A stretch of 64,000 nt of DNA from Chrysomallon squamiferum (Eukaryota > Mollusca > Gastropoda > Neomphalida > Peltospiridae): NCBI GenBank assembly GCA_012295275.1, contig CM022672.1, positions 12,940,495 through 13,004,494 of the forward strand. Reading direction: 5' to 3'. The position numbers and the translations under genes were made by a program. Every line of letters begins with the position of its first letter. The stretch's first letter is position 1. The notes beneath the pieces are model-generated. The model was given only the letters and a program-made list of their open reading frames with translations, searched no databases and had not been told where the DNA came from. This document shows positions 27,501-41,683 of this stretch, one piece after another.

Positions 27501-30500
27501 CCAAATCAATGGGATATTAAACTGTATACTATTCATTCTTTTCATCTAAAATAAATAAACAAATGAGGGAAATTCTAGTTTTTCAGAAAAGTGGAGGCCA
27601 TCAATTTAACAGGTCTAATTTACTAAACAAAATGAGCTTCGGTCTAATAAAAGATTTAAAAAAAAAAAGAAATAATAATAAAATAAAATAAAATCAGGAA
27701 AGAAGACAACAAATGAAGGTAAATATAATGGATACTCCTCGTGGATCTGTATGCTTATGAGCCTATTCACACACTTACATCACACTGTTCCTTTTTCAGA
27801 GTCTGTTTCAAGTCTTTAAAATAGATTCCCTCAACACATGGAGTCACCTGCAGAGATAAACAATACACTATAAGTTATAAACAATTAATTATAACTGACT
27901 GAGTAATCATTAAATAGATTAAAATATTATATGTTTCAACTTTGCTTATTATTACAATTTTTTTTTTTTTTATTGTGTATTTTTTTTAAAAACAACAATA
28001 AATTAAATAATTTATAAATGTTAATAATTGAGCAAATAAATCAAATGTATGCCTCCTTTTTATTTTTTAAAGCAAATCCCTGTTCAATGATTAATGTGGA
28101 GTTTTTTTTAATAAATTTAATTCAGTTAGTGTCATACCATTGAAAGAAGTGACAGAGCTCCTGCTATGGCTTCTTGGCCTCCTTCACAGGGAGATCTCAC
28201 ATAGAACATCACATAGCCAATCTGAAAACACAAACCACATCATCTCACAAGACAATGAATTTACAATAACAGACTGAAATAGGTTTACTGAAATTATAGT
28301 GAGACAAAGAAATAAGATACTGAAATAATGAGACATCATCTCACAAGACACTGAATTTACAATAACAGACTGAAATAGGTTTACTGAAATTATAGTGAGA
28401 CAAAGAAATAAGATACTGAAATAATGAGACATCATCTCACAAGACACTGAATTTACAATAACAGACTGAAATAGGTTTACTGAAATTATAGTGAGACAAA
28501 GAAATAAGATACTGAAATAATGTGACATTGATATTGTAAGTTACTGAAATGATGAGATAATGAAATATGACTCTTGAGGATGAATTTATGACACACTGGA
28601 ATAATAACGAGACACTGAAATATGGTATTGAATGTGTGAGACACTGAAACTGCAATAATTTGATGTGATACTGAAATGGTGAGATATAGAAATAAGACAC
28701 TGAAGTGTAAACTTTTGATTTGTATCAGTACTTTCAATTCAATATTTATACATTAAGTTAAAAAAAAAAAGATATTTAATTTTGTTTTTTTCATATACCA
28801 AGGACAACAAAATAATGGCTAAATGTTTTACCAAGTAATTGAACATGGAGTGAGCTGTCTGTGCAGGTAGCCGTCTAAAAAACAACACAAGTTTCCTCAA
28901 AAGAAACAACAGTTCTTCCTGTAAAAGATTTTTTTGAAATATAAACATTTAGAAAGGAAAAGTTATATCCAATAATATTTTAGACACAACATATAGAAAT
29001 CTGGAAATAAATGATGTTAAAAATTAAACAGGTAAAAGAAAATAATTTCTATGATTAACATATATTCTTAAATAAAAAATTGTTTAAGGTGTACCACTGA
29101 CCTGTTTGTCTTTATTTGTTAATTTCTCCAGGAAATGACGAAGAAAGAGAATGGGATCCTCCACAATACATCCCCAGATAACTTTTGTGGCCACTTCAGA
29201 AACTGAAAATACAAGCAAGCAATTAATAATGTTTGTCAAAAAATAAATTTCAGTGAATATTGATGCGACAGTCTAAAACAAGAATTACTGTTGTACTGTT
29301 TCACAGATATCAGTGAATAAAGAAAAATAATATAAAAAATATTTTAAAAAACTAGGACAAGCTTTGAATGACAACTAAGAAGAATTGATCCCATAATATT
29401 AAGTTTTAAGGTATTGCATACATGAACAAAAACAATGGTCTACATAATATGCTGTATTATTTCAGTAACTGCTTTTATTTTATAATTTTAAGTAATATTT
29501 CTGAGATATTTGAAACTAACAGAGTGAAAAATGCTTCTCAAACAAATCTGTGGTTTACATTTAAATATTTTAGTTTTTTCTGGTTAAAGAACTACTGCAA
29601 AATAAGTCTCAACCAAAAATATTTATATACAGTAAATGTCAGTGGGAGGTTTTCCTTTGTAACCAGATAGAAAGTAGAATATCAAATAATACACATGTCC
29701 AAAGAGTTATTACCACTGTTTCATAATTTTCATAAAATGATTAGCTCTAAGTTAATATGCTCATAAAAACAATACTAAAGAATGAAATAAAAATTTAATG
29801 ATGCACTGAACACTATTTTTAATCTTCAGTTATGTAACACTATACAGTCAAAGACAATACAAATAATAAGAGGAATCCTGTTAATCATTTATGAATAAGC
29901 AGCAAATAATCTTTTACATGAATCTTTACGCAGAAAACAAAGTACATGATGCACTTTGAAAAACAGAGCACTGGTTGGAATGGGAAACATTCCAAGGAAG
30001 CCCGAACATTCATATATTAATATTAAAAATAAAGAATAAATTTAAAAATTAAAAAACTTTCTGTCATTACCTGCAATACCATCTTCATTGACATCCTGGT
30101 CCACAAGGAGGTGCAGGATTGGTAAAACAGTGGCACAAATGCACGATGGGAAAAATGTCTGTGTTATATGCAAATGATGGCCGTGATCTATACGATCTTC
30201 ATCACCTGAAGAAATTCATAGTCAACAATAACAAAGTATCCTTTGTTAAATATAAAACATTTACTTATTAATAACTCTAAAAAGAAACTGAGCTTTGTCA
30301 TTTATACATGTGAAATATGGAGGTGTAAATATATGTAATAACAGATTATTAAATATAAAATATATAATAATAGGTTATTAGATATAAAAATTTAAAAAAT
30401 ATAACATTACATATCTGACATGGTTGTGTCAGTTAAAAATAATTTAAGTTTAATTTCAAAATACAGTAAGTAAAAGCAACGTACTCCATTAAGGTAAAAA

Positions 30501-31330
30501 CAAGTATAACAAAGATGTATTTTAGGAATGAACATGTTTTCACAACACCAGAAGGATTCTGTGCAGCAATGTTTACACAACAGGAGGAGACAACAAAAAC
30601 ACAAGAGAACAAGAGTGCTGCACATACCAACAGCATTTAACAAGTCTTTTTAACAAATGTAACTGCCAGTATCAATTCTGTCATTCACAGATTCTTAATT
30701 TGTCTACTAGCTTAATTACCAGTTTTAAAATCCCTAAGTTATTTAAAAGGCAACATAAGGTTGCAACGTTACCGAATAAAATGAAAATAAAATTGATAAA
30801 TATTGAAAAGATGTAATACATATTAATGTAAAATACATGTATATATATTTAAAAGTAGTAAATGCTAAGTGACTAAAGCTAAGAGAACATCATTATATAA
30901 TAATAAATAAATAAATAAATAAATAAAATAAAATTAATAGTAACAACATCAATAATTAAAAATAACAATAATACATTTTTTTCTCTCTTTAAAAACAGAG
31001 ATTACAAAATTCCTAAACAACTTCTACATAAACAAAAAAACAAAAATATATATGTATATCTGCAACTAGTTAGTTAGATGTTGATGCATGCTGTAAGATT
31101 AGTAATTTCATTTACATATGCAAGACAAATTAGTTTCAAAATTCAAATTTTAGTAGTTTGCTATGCATTGCAAAACCAATGTTCAAGTGCACACATCTAT
31201 GAGTAAATAAAATTAAACAGTGTTTATAGTCAGGTTATATTCATACTTCTATTCGAATAAATCTTTCAGACAAAAAAGACCATTTTCTTAGTTCTTAGCC
31301 TTTTCTTTATTTTCCTTTTTTTTCTATCTT

Positions 31331-31367
<37 letters not shown>

Positions 31368-34300
31368 CATTGTGGGGGATGTTAGCTTAATTGTTGTTTC
31401 TCTGCAAGCAACATATTAACTTGTGATTCTTTAACTTTTAGGTTTATATAGAGGACTAGGTGAATTTGATATTTCATCATGATGACAATTAGCTATTTCC
31501 ACTTTTTTTGTTGCTTCATAGGATTCTGGATTTTATTTTATTATTATTATTAATCCTAAAGAAACTATCCAAAGTATCAAAGAAAAACTAAAAAACTGCC
31601 TAAACATACATTTAAAAATTAGAGAAAAAAAAAAAAAAACTTGTTTAAAAAGCCAACTACCACATGACGACTATCTATTACATGACTACTACATTACTTC
31701 AGATACCTTCATTGCCAAGTCGTCCCCAATGCAAGCTACCATTTCTCCATGACATGCTACGACTTTGGATATTTGCCCGATTGACGGGAGCAAGGGACAC
31801 ACGTCTGGCAGCCAGGTTAATTTCTTCTTGTGTTGCTAGTGTGGTAGGAAAGCAGTGCAAATTACACAAGCATACATGTAGGTCCTGTGAGAACGATCGA
31901 CACACGACTGTGTAGTTGTCGACCAGTCACACAGCACCACAAACAAGAGTACAGGTTATTCATACAGCGACACCATGACAACAAGGGGAAAAATTAATAA
32001 TAAACAAAGTACAATCTGCTTACTATTTTTGTTCAAATTACAGGATAATAATTTTTTTTTTTAAATGTCATTTAAAAAGGATAAACAGATATGCAGTAAT
32101 TTTCTTCATTGGTTATTTTCTTCCTTTTTTTTTTTCTTCTTTATTTCTCCCATCCATTATATTATTTTCTTTCTTTTTATTCTTCTCCTTTAATTCTTTC
32201 TGTTTCTTCATTTATTTAAATATTTTGATTTTTGTTTAATTTCCTAAACATATAATACATTAAGATACACAGAAAATAAAATCTATTTTCAAAAAAAGTT
32301 GCAAAAAAGTGAGATTTTATAATTAAATCATTTTGTCAAGTTATCTAACAGTAAAAACAAATAACAAAAACACCTGTCATCATGGTATCGCAGACATTAA
32401 AAGGTTAATAGAAGGTTAGATCGCATGTCTGAACATTTACTCAGTGCTGAGGGACGTGTCACAACAGCAGAGTGAAACCAGGGAATGGGGCACACAAAAA
32501 TGCCACAAAAGAGCATGCACCTTAATCACACAGGTAGGTAAATATACATTGTTGTTTTCCCATTACAACTTCAACTCACATTTTGTTTTAAAAATCATAA
32601 ATTACTTTAATTCTTGCTTCAGTTATCAGTTAAAAACAAATTTTAAACATATATTCTTCAATTTGAATTAAATTTTAAAAATGAAAAGTTCATATTAAAT
32701 GTATTTTTAATTTAATTGTGATAGTTGTTTGAGTAAATGAAAATGTAAAAAAAAAAGAATTTGTAAGAAGTCGATGATACATTGAGAAAATGTCCTGCAC
32801 ACTGTGTTAATATTCAGACATGTGTATTTGGAAAACAACAAATGGTGATTTGTTATAAAAATTGTAAAAATATCAAAAACTACTACAGCATCAGAAGTAA
32901 GTAATTCCTCTAATTTCAATTTTGATTATTATACTTTTGTAGGATCATGTGCAAGTACAAATGTAATAAAATTTCTAAAATACTATTTCATTTCACAATG
33001 CAATAACAAAATGTAGTATTAAAATCTAATTCAAAATTATGATGAAACTGCTCAATATTTCTAAAACAAAACTTTAAAAAATGAAAATAAAAGTAACTTC
33101 CATTTTCAGATAGCCAATAGTAATATTACTTTTCTCATTCACATAAATTTGTAATGGCTGTAGGATACACATACATTATGCAACATTAATAAACAACAAA
33201 ATTAAAGCAATAGTCGCTTGAAACTTTTGATTTAATGAATTAAATTTAGTTCCAAAGAGATTCTTTAAAACCAGAATGTTGCTTTTTTGTTACATACATT
33301 ATTCATATTATTAATATTTACATTATGTTATTATTATTATTATTATTATTAATATTATTATTATTATTATTTTATAACTTTGACTATTGCTTTTCTAACA
33401 GGCAGCACCATCTGACTTCCCAGCATGAGGTGGTTGTGTTCGAAATGCCATAACCAACCACATCTGGCCTCACTTAACAACATGTAAACAAGTACAACCA
33501 TAATAAAAGTTTGTTGTGTAAACAAATGTTCGTGCATACCACAAGTTTACTGATGAATTATATTGATTGGGCTTCATTTATAATTTCTTTTTTTTCTCTC
33601 TCTCTCTTATTAAAACGTATCTTTTATTTTTGTAAAGTATCTGGTGACAATCTTAAAACTTAGTTTAAATCATATATATCATATTATTATTGGATGAACT
33701 TTTGTTTCTTTTACCCATTCTTTTTATCAACAAATACAGAAACCCTTTCTGTTTTTATTTCTCAAAGTTTTTTTTTTTACTGTTTTCTACGTTTTAACCT
33801 ATTTTGAACTTTTATGACCCAAAACATTACTGAATTCTTGTTTGTAACTGAAAGTATTGATTTTTTTTCATACTGCCCATGTTAATTTCATTAAATGCAA
33901 GATGCCATCAATGATAATGTTAGTAACTAATTTAGCATCACTTTACATAACTGACAGGTAAAATTTATAAGCTTTAAATGCTGTTTTTCTTTCCTCATTA
34001 TTTTATTCTGCTTTTTTATATAAATTAATTTTGGGGACAGCCTTAAAACATCTGTGTATCATTTAGTTTAATTATTAAATGAAATTCTGCTCCAGGTAAT
34101 AAAATATTTTTATAAATTTTATTCTGTTAAAATGTGATGAAACATGCATAAATGGACACTAAATGTGCTGAGAAAAATGGTCAGAGAATTCATGTCTTTG
34201 TGTCAAATTTATTTCAATATCCTAATAATCTTAAAATATGAGACCATTTAGTTAGTAAAAATCATTTAGTTTTAAAAGGAATATTAACCAATATTACCAA

Positions 34301-37300
34301 AAAAATAATAACTAACTGTTGGAAATGGAAGAAAACAATATAATTAAATTTTTCAAAACAGTTTTGTGTCGGCATTTTAATCAAAATTAAATAAATTGTC
34401 TGTAAATGAAACAGCAGTTGAAGCTTTAAAATTTAGCTCTATAATCTACACATCAGTTGTTAGCCATGACTACCTACTTCTATACTAACCTAACTACTTC
34501 TGTATGTCTACCAATGCCAAGAAGAACTGTCCTTTATTCTCAAAAAATATTTAAATTATAATTTGTTTTACCTCTGTAAGAATGTTATTCATGCAATTTG
34601 ATAAAAATAATAATAAAAAATCTATAAATCTACTTAAAAACCCTTTTGAGGTTATGAAAATATAGAAAATAAAAGAAAAAGTCTTGTTAGCGCCACCAAA
34701 GAAGATTATCATACTACTTAAACATAATTTCATATATGTACAAGTGCCACAACTGTATACTTATTTTCTTTCTCAGTTACTTGATCTTACTTTTTTTTTT
34801 TTAATTCTTTTATTTCTTATTTCTTTAAATTATTTCCAACACTACTACTACAAATTTTTTTTTTTAAATAATACAAATCACATATATTATTTTGTATATA
34901 TATGTAAACAAATTATGATTTATCACTACACTTGTGACACCAGTTATATACTCTAACACCTATCAGTTTGATTCAGTAGCAGCTCAGTTTGAAAAGATAA
35001 GGGACATTTTCCTTGGCAAGTAGACGGCGCTGCTACTGTTATTATTGTTAAGTGACTGACATGATCCCCTGTAGCCGTGGAAATGCATTCGTTCCTGAGC
35101 TTCAACCTTTGTACCTTCCTCATGATCTTCTGTTGCGTGGTGCAGTGCAGGCTCGTACGCAGCCAGCTGAGTGACCGGTACGGATGTCATGGGGAAGTTC
35201 TCCCGACCAATGCGTTTCCGCTCTTCCTCTGCCTGGAAAGCCCTGCGAATCATCTCCTGCTGCTGCTTGCGTCTGGTCGTGGTAGCTGTTACCAAGGATT
35301 TCTGATAATAAAACATGGACGTTATTAACGCATGACATTTAGTTTTTGCAAATAATAAAATTTAAAAAAAAAGTAAATTTAGTTCTTAAATAATTATGTT
35401 TTAAGAAAAGCTGTCTTGTTAAAAATAAAAAAAGTTCGGTTTCTGAAGCAAATTTGAATATAATCTCAAACAAAACAATCTGCTATATAGCATCTGTGAT
35501 TGTTTAATGAATATTTGCAAACTTTATGGAACCATAGTTGATTCCAATCATTAAAACAAAGCTTTTCAGTGTGTGATGCACAAATCATAAATAAACTTAC
35601 AGAATCTTCCAGGTTCAAAGTGACTTCCTCAATTTTGGCTTTGAAATGAGGCATCCAGGGAGGATCGACAACTGTCAGATTGGGTAGACCAATTGTAGGC
35701 GATGGCAAAGTGAAGTCAATCCCTGGTGGAGGTACCTGTTGTAATCATCAATATTTAAAATTGTCATTCTAAATCATGATTTACATTAATTAACTATCAA
35801 AAGCAGAATCTCCAGTTTTATTTGCTCTAAAAAAACAAATTGTTTTAAATAATGTCTTTCTTTAATAATTTATATTAAAGCATGAGAAACAATTCTGTTT
35901 TAAACAAAAAACAGGAGAATTATGAAATTACTATACTTATAAATCATGTGCTTCCTTGATGTGAACACACAAATATGAAGTCAATGAACATTTTTACCTG
36001 TCATATTTAAACTGAATACTGACTGTCAAGAGTATAACCAATCAAAACAATGTGTACAAACACTCCACAATTATTAAATCTTTTACATAACAAACAAAAA
36101 CAAAAAAAGAAGAAAAAGTAATTTTACCTTAAATAACATGTTGGCACCATCTTCCATTCTTGGCCACACCTGATATCGGAACCTCCACAAAGCTCCAAAT
36201 CTAACAGTAAGCAAATAATTATTTGGTTAAAATCATAATTAAGTGTCTATGAACTGAACAGTGTTACCTCTTATCACTATATAATAAATAAATGGAATGT
36301 ATATTTTTTAAAAACAACAAAACTCATTTTCAAAGGTATCAGATTTTGTTTTTCATATTTTATGCTGCAACTGTGGTGTCTCTATAGACTAATATTTTAA
36401 ATGCCAAGTAACTTTTGGCAACAATAAATAAAATTAGTTATATATTAAAAACACTTTTTATTAAGAATTTTATTTATTTTTACTTTGCTGTTGTTGGTTA
36501 TTTTATTTGCAAATTACTTATTTTTACACTAATAGATGAAACTAATATATATATATATATATATATATCTCTCTCTCCCTCCCTCCCTCCCTGATTAATC
36601 TTTAGCTAACAATATTTAAATCCTGTTATGAGATTAGTCTCCATGTTAGCTATTTTACAATGCATACCTGCAAATACAAGTTCCATTTAGATATGTGTCA
36701 CAACATAATGGCCTGACTGCAGAAAGCAGTTCCAGTATCAGTCATCATTTAATTTTCAAATGACACCAAAATCAAAAACATTTGGTGTAATAAATATTTA
36801 TCTTACTTGAGAATGGCATTGATTCTCTGACTGGTCTCTTCATGTTGCAGCTCTTTCACCATCATGTTACGTGCTTTATCTGGTGACTTCACTGATGACA
36901 GCAAGAAAACTGTGGCTACAAGTCACAAAAATCAAACAACTTGTAATAATAGTTAATAATAATCATCATCATCATCATCATCATCATTATTATTATTATT
37001 AATTTTAAATTCAAAACATTTTTGGTAGTAAAACTAAGATACAGATCGGAGAACATTCTATAAGTCTTGATAAAATGTTCCTTCAGGAGCAACAATTCAC
37101 TAGATCTATTTTCCTCGGTACATCCACACTGTTATTTCCTAATTCAGACAAAGCCATGCAGTCAATGCCAAAATCATTGCTTTACAACCTACTGGAAAAT
37201 TCTTACAGAAGATCCATTCTGTGGTCTGGTAACATCAATTTTAATAACCTTTAAAATAAATATCTCTGAACTATCAAAAAGGAAACATTCTTTCATTTAT

Positions 37301-40300
37301 ACATCCACACAAACATACAAAGTTCCTAAGTCTGTATTGTTATTTATTATCACTGTGATTAGTTGTTTTACCAGCAGCTGCAGCAAGTTCCTGGTCACAT
37401 TCCAGAAGAAGTTCCCAGGCAACAGGCATGATGTCAATGAAGTTTTCCACTCTTAAAACAGGAGCTGCCTTTGTAAGTATAGCCATTGGGCACTGAGTGA
37501 GTCGCTGAGCCTGCAGAAATACAAATATAACAACACTAAAGCTTTACCCCCAAATCATGAGCTGTATAATGTTTTAATTGTGATTTTTATTTATTTATTT
37601 TTAATTTTTTTCTAAACATATTTCTAACTTTATAAATAATATTCCATTTTCTTTACATTTTCAAGAAAAAAAAATTATAATTAACCTTTTCACATGATGT
37701 TTTGATGTTATTTTTTATTTATTTTATTTATTTATTTATAATTTATTTATTTATTTATATTTATTTGAACTTTATTATTTTCATTAAAATCATTAAAACA
37801 GATGTGTTTTATTGATCATATAAGGCAACCATTGTGAAAATCATAAGAGGATAATCTTTTAAATACAAACTGGTTAAAAATGAAAAAGAAGAAAGAAAGA
37901 AAGAAATGTAATGGATGGCAGAAGATAGGAAAAATACACATGGCAGACTAATGAAATTGAACTAAATGACGAGACTGATGGATGGAAAGATGGATGGATG
38001 GGATATAATGGGATATTTAGATGGATGGATGGATGGATGGATGGATGGATGAATGGATGGATGGTATGGGATGGGATGGGAAGGGTGAATGGATGGACCT
38101 ATTATTGAGATTAGATTAATTTGATGATTTATTCTAAAGGTGAACAGACAAATGGACAGACACTGTGAAAGAATACTTTGACAGATAAAAAAAAGTACGG
38201 TTGGATGGAAAGACTCAGATATGGACAGACAACCTGTGATGTGAGGTATTTCAGTATTGGTGGGTCATCCTTGACCTCCTTTGGTTGTTCCTCTTTCTTC
38301 CAGGTGGTGTTCAACTTGAGTTTTGTGATGGACACGTCAGTTTTGATTTTTTCAAGCAGTGGAGTACTCTCTCTTCTTCGAACCGGTGATGATATCTGGA
38401 AGATGGATTCCTGTTGAAAAATAAGTCAAATGCTTCCTAAACTACTTAAGCTACAAGGTAGTGGATGCAGGAGGTGGCAGCACAGGTTAATATGGTAAAT
38501 CATTATATTTTACAACACACATGCAAACGAACAATATTTATTTTATTTTTAAATGTTACATTTTTATGTAACAGTGTTTTGGTTTGACATCTTGCTCATG
38601 GAAACAAAATTATAATTATTTAAACAATTTTATTTTGTTATTAATTTTTTTTATCTACTTTATAAAATTGGTGTATTTTGACTAATTACAACTTTTTTTT
38701 TTTTAAATTCTTTTTTACAAAATTCAATATCTGCTGCACAAACATTTAATGTACCTCTGGGTTACTTTTTTATTATGCTAAAATATAACTTTATTTTTCA
38801 CATATAGTTTTATATTTAATCTAGGTAAAACATTCAACAGAAGAATACTAGTAGCCACTGATGTGAAATGGATACATGGCAAATGAATAAATGTTTATAT
38901 TATTTGAAAACTTATTTTCAGTTATTTATTATTATGGAAGCCTAAATGATTAAAAGAGTTTTTCTTAAAATTAAAAAAAATTTAACAACAAATTAACTTT
39001 ATTAGTAATGCACTATACATGTCTATTATATTTAACATTAAAACTATGCTAATTAACTACTATTCTAAAATGGTAAAAATAAAAATTGAACATGCAAACT
39101 AGCATTTCAGGTGTTGTACTATAATGCAAAGTAATGATAAATTCGTAAAGCTGCATACAAATATAATAAGGGACTATATTTTGTGTCAAACTTTTGAGTT
39201 TTAACACAAGCAGTTGGTGGTTAATTAAAGCACTACTCAATCTCTAATTTTATTTAACATTATAAAGATGAAAGAAACAAAATATCACTAAAAAAAATGT
39301 TTTCTTGGAATCCATATTCAAATGATCTTTTTTTCTATCTAAAATACCAGAACTATTTGTAATATTCTGTTCTTAACTAATAAAATAGTCTACTATGAGA
39401 ACTTTCATTTCATAAAGAAAAAGTAAATGAATAAAAATATCACTGATATTCAACAACAGTCTATTTTCTCTAAAAAACAACAACAAATAAACAATAATAA
39501 ACAAATAAATAAATACCAAATTATTAGTTTAAAATATATATGTAGCAAGAAATAATTAAATAAATCTGTTAAGAATATAATGTAACAAGAAATTTTTCAT
39601 TTTGGTATTGTTTCATATTATCAGTATTATTTGAAATTATTTTTGACTATTTTTTCCAATGGAATCACTGATTAATTCTGTTGTTTTTTGTGGATTTTTT
39701 GTTAATTCAAAACCAGGAGCATACGCATCTATTCAGCATGCACACATACCCTTCTTTTCAGCTTCTCTCTGAGGTTATCTTTTTTATTTTCTGACTTCTG
39801 AACTTCCACTTTTTCTTCCTCTGTTGCCTCATACACTTTTCTCAGTGCTGTGATAAGACGTGAACAGCTTCGACGCTGTCTTTCGTAGCAGTTGGGATGA
39901 CAGTAGTTGTCATGGTTACAGATGAAATTTGACAGATTGGCTAGCTGAATTACCACCTGAAATAAAACAGTCAATAGACATTTTTCAGTTTTTTATATTT
40001 TCTTAAGATGTTGATTAATCTTAAATTTAAGACATTAAGAGATAATTGTGGAATATAAAATATCTGTTCTATTTGTTTTTTGACTTCTACAACAAATAAA
40101 TATTTTTATTTTGTGATTTATTCAGAAGACCTATTTTGTTTTCAAATCAGATATTATTTTTGAAATGTCTTATTTTCCTTCATTTTCTTATTATGTTCAA
40201 TTGCAAATAATAATAAAAATAATTTAAAAAAAATAAATAAAAAAAAATATACTTTTTTTAAAAACAAACACACAAATGAGTCTATAAAAAAGAAAAATAA

Positions 40301-41640
40301 TAGGAAGTAAAAACTTGCCTTGATCCATGGTAGATTGGTATACAACTGTTCGTCTTCAATTTCTTGTTCTTTTTCTCCAGGACTCTCCTGTGTGTCATCA
40401 CTCATCATCATCACAGATTCTGTGTCTTCTACTGTTGGTTCCTCCTCCACAAACTTACTTTCAGACTGCAGGGACTGGCTGCTCACTTTTCTAGACCTAA
40501 TACTGCCCATCTGTTTTATGCCTGAAATATCACATAACAGAGTTAAGATATAATTTTGAAAACTTTATATTATTTTTGAAATTTGTATAGGTCTGACTGC
40601 TAACTTTTCTAATCTGAATAGCAGACATCTGTTTTATCCCCAAAATACCTGACAGAAAAATATAACCAAACTTATTACATTAAAAACCAGATAGGAAAAT
40701 TAATAAAAATCGTAAGAGAAACCAGTTTTAATTTCCAATCAGAGAAAACTGGTTAAAAATGAGATATTAATTTGTAAATTTAGATATATTTACGTACTTC
40801 CCCCTCCTCCTTCAGGTCTCTTCAGCTTGAAACTGCGATTATGTCTGAAACTAGAATTGTGTTGTCCTGATCCGCGTCTGAAATGACGCAGCAATTTTTG
40901 CCGTCCTTGAGCTAGTCTGCGACCTGTTATAATGAAATCAAAATTGTTTTAGAACCTTTTTTTTTTTGAATAATGTTTACAAACGACACTTTGGTTTTAA
41001 GGTAATAAGATAACAAATAACACAGCATGTAAAAAAAAAAATAAAAATAAAAAAAGAGAGTAAAAATATGATACATTTGAGACATTTAAACATCATAAAA
41101 AAAGCACCTGCAATCTTTAATGAGATTCTTTGTCAGTTATTGTGATTATAAATTACTTTGCTTTTTATCAAAACACAATATTATTTATATTTTGATGACA
41201 AGAAAAAAAATAAATTGGCTTAATGAAAAATGAAATTCCAAAATCTTTTTAAGTGTGAAAAATTGTAATGATCTTGCCTATTTTTAAAAATATTACTGGT
41301 GTGAAATTTTATTTTTGTGCAACTGAACAACAGAAAGAAAAAAAGAAAGAAATAGGCCATTTTAATAATTTAAATTTTTTTTTATATTTTACCCCTCTCC
41401 TTTTTCTCATCAGTCTGTCCAGGATCTAACACAGAGATTGATGTTGTACTGCTGTGAAATGAGTCAGATCTCTCTGTTAGCACTGCAAAACTAATTTTCC
41501 TGTCTCCTGGACTGCCAACTTAAAAAAACAAAAGTAATATTAATTATTAGTTATAATTATGGGGTTTGTTTCACCAAAAAATTGCACATTTGTTGAATAG
41601 AAATCACTAATATATCAATTTTTTAATATATATATATATA

Positions 41641-41683
<43 letters not shown>

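Larger units (their letters stand above)
31707..35301 (-). other. UNC80: UNC80 exons 26-27 with uncertain junction (residues 1835-1958)
   Basis: Exon 26 35061-35301 as called, exon 27 31707-31835. Exon 26 opens [17 protein letters not shown], then [19 protein letters not shown] (human KKRLGREASLITAIPITQ). Exon 27 has [13 protein letters not shown] (human NLASRRLSVSP). Two donors keep frame: GTCAGT ending the exon at 35061, and GTACAA ending it at 35115. I prefer 35061 because GTCAGT donors are used elsewhere in this gene (exons 29, 34, 52, 56) and the extra 18 residues look coding. Reading past both donors stays open to a stop at 34984-34986. The intron between the two exons is about 3.2 kb. 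Confidence 0.85.
35601..39956 (-). other. UNC80: UNC80 exons 20-25 (residues 1555-1834)
   Basis: Exon 20 39750-39956, exon 21 38234-38410, exon 22 37372-37510, exon 23 36807-36915, exon 24 36128-36200, exon 25 35601-35735. Exon 20 has a Cys/His cluster (C1567, H1569, C1573, H1574, C1577, C1585), also seen in human as FICTHVDYCHPHCY. Exon 22 has ILTKAAPVL and [19 protein letters not shown]. Exon 24 has [16 protein letters not shown]. Exon 25 has [15 protein letters not shown] and VVDPPWMPH. Intron 20 (38411-39749) is SSR-free but AT-rich; intron 21 holds TTTA and GGAT repeats. Confidence 0.95.

Noticed and set aside
28184-28528. Open frame with a perfect 32-residue repeat
   Set aside because: It is the 96-bp tandem repeat of intron 30 read in a frame divisible by three, overlapping UNC80 exon 31 in the wrong frame.
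31664-31915. Plus-strand 83-codon ORF
   Set aside because: It lies mostly antisense to UNC80 exon 27, whose minus-strand reading has clear homology. I keep only the transcript hypothesis, not this ORF.
34682-34697. Another CTCF-like GC patch (minus strand GGTGGCGCTA)
   Set aside because: Three mismatches to the consensus; too weak to list.
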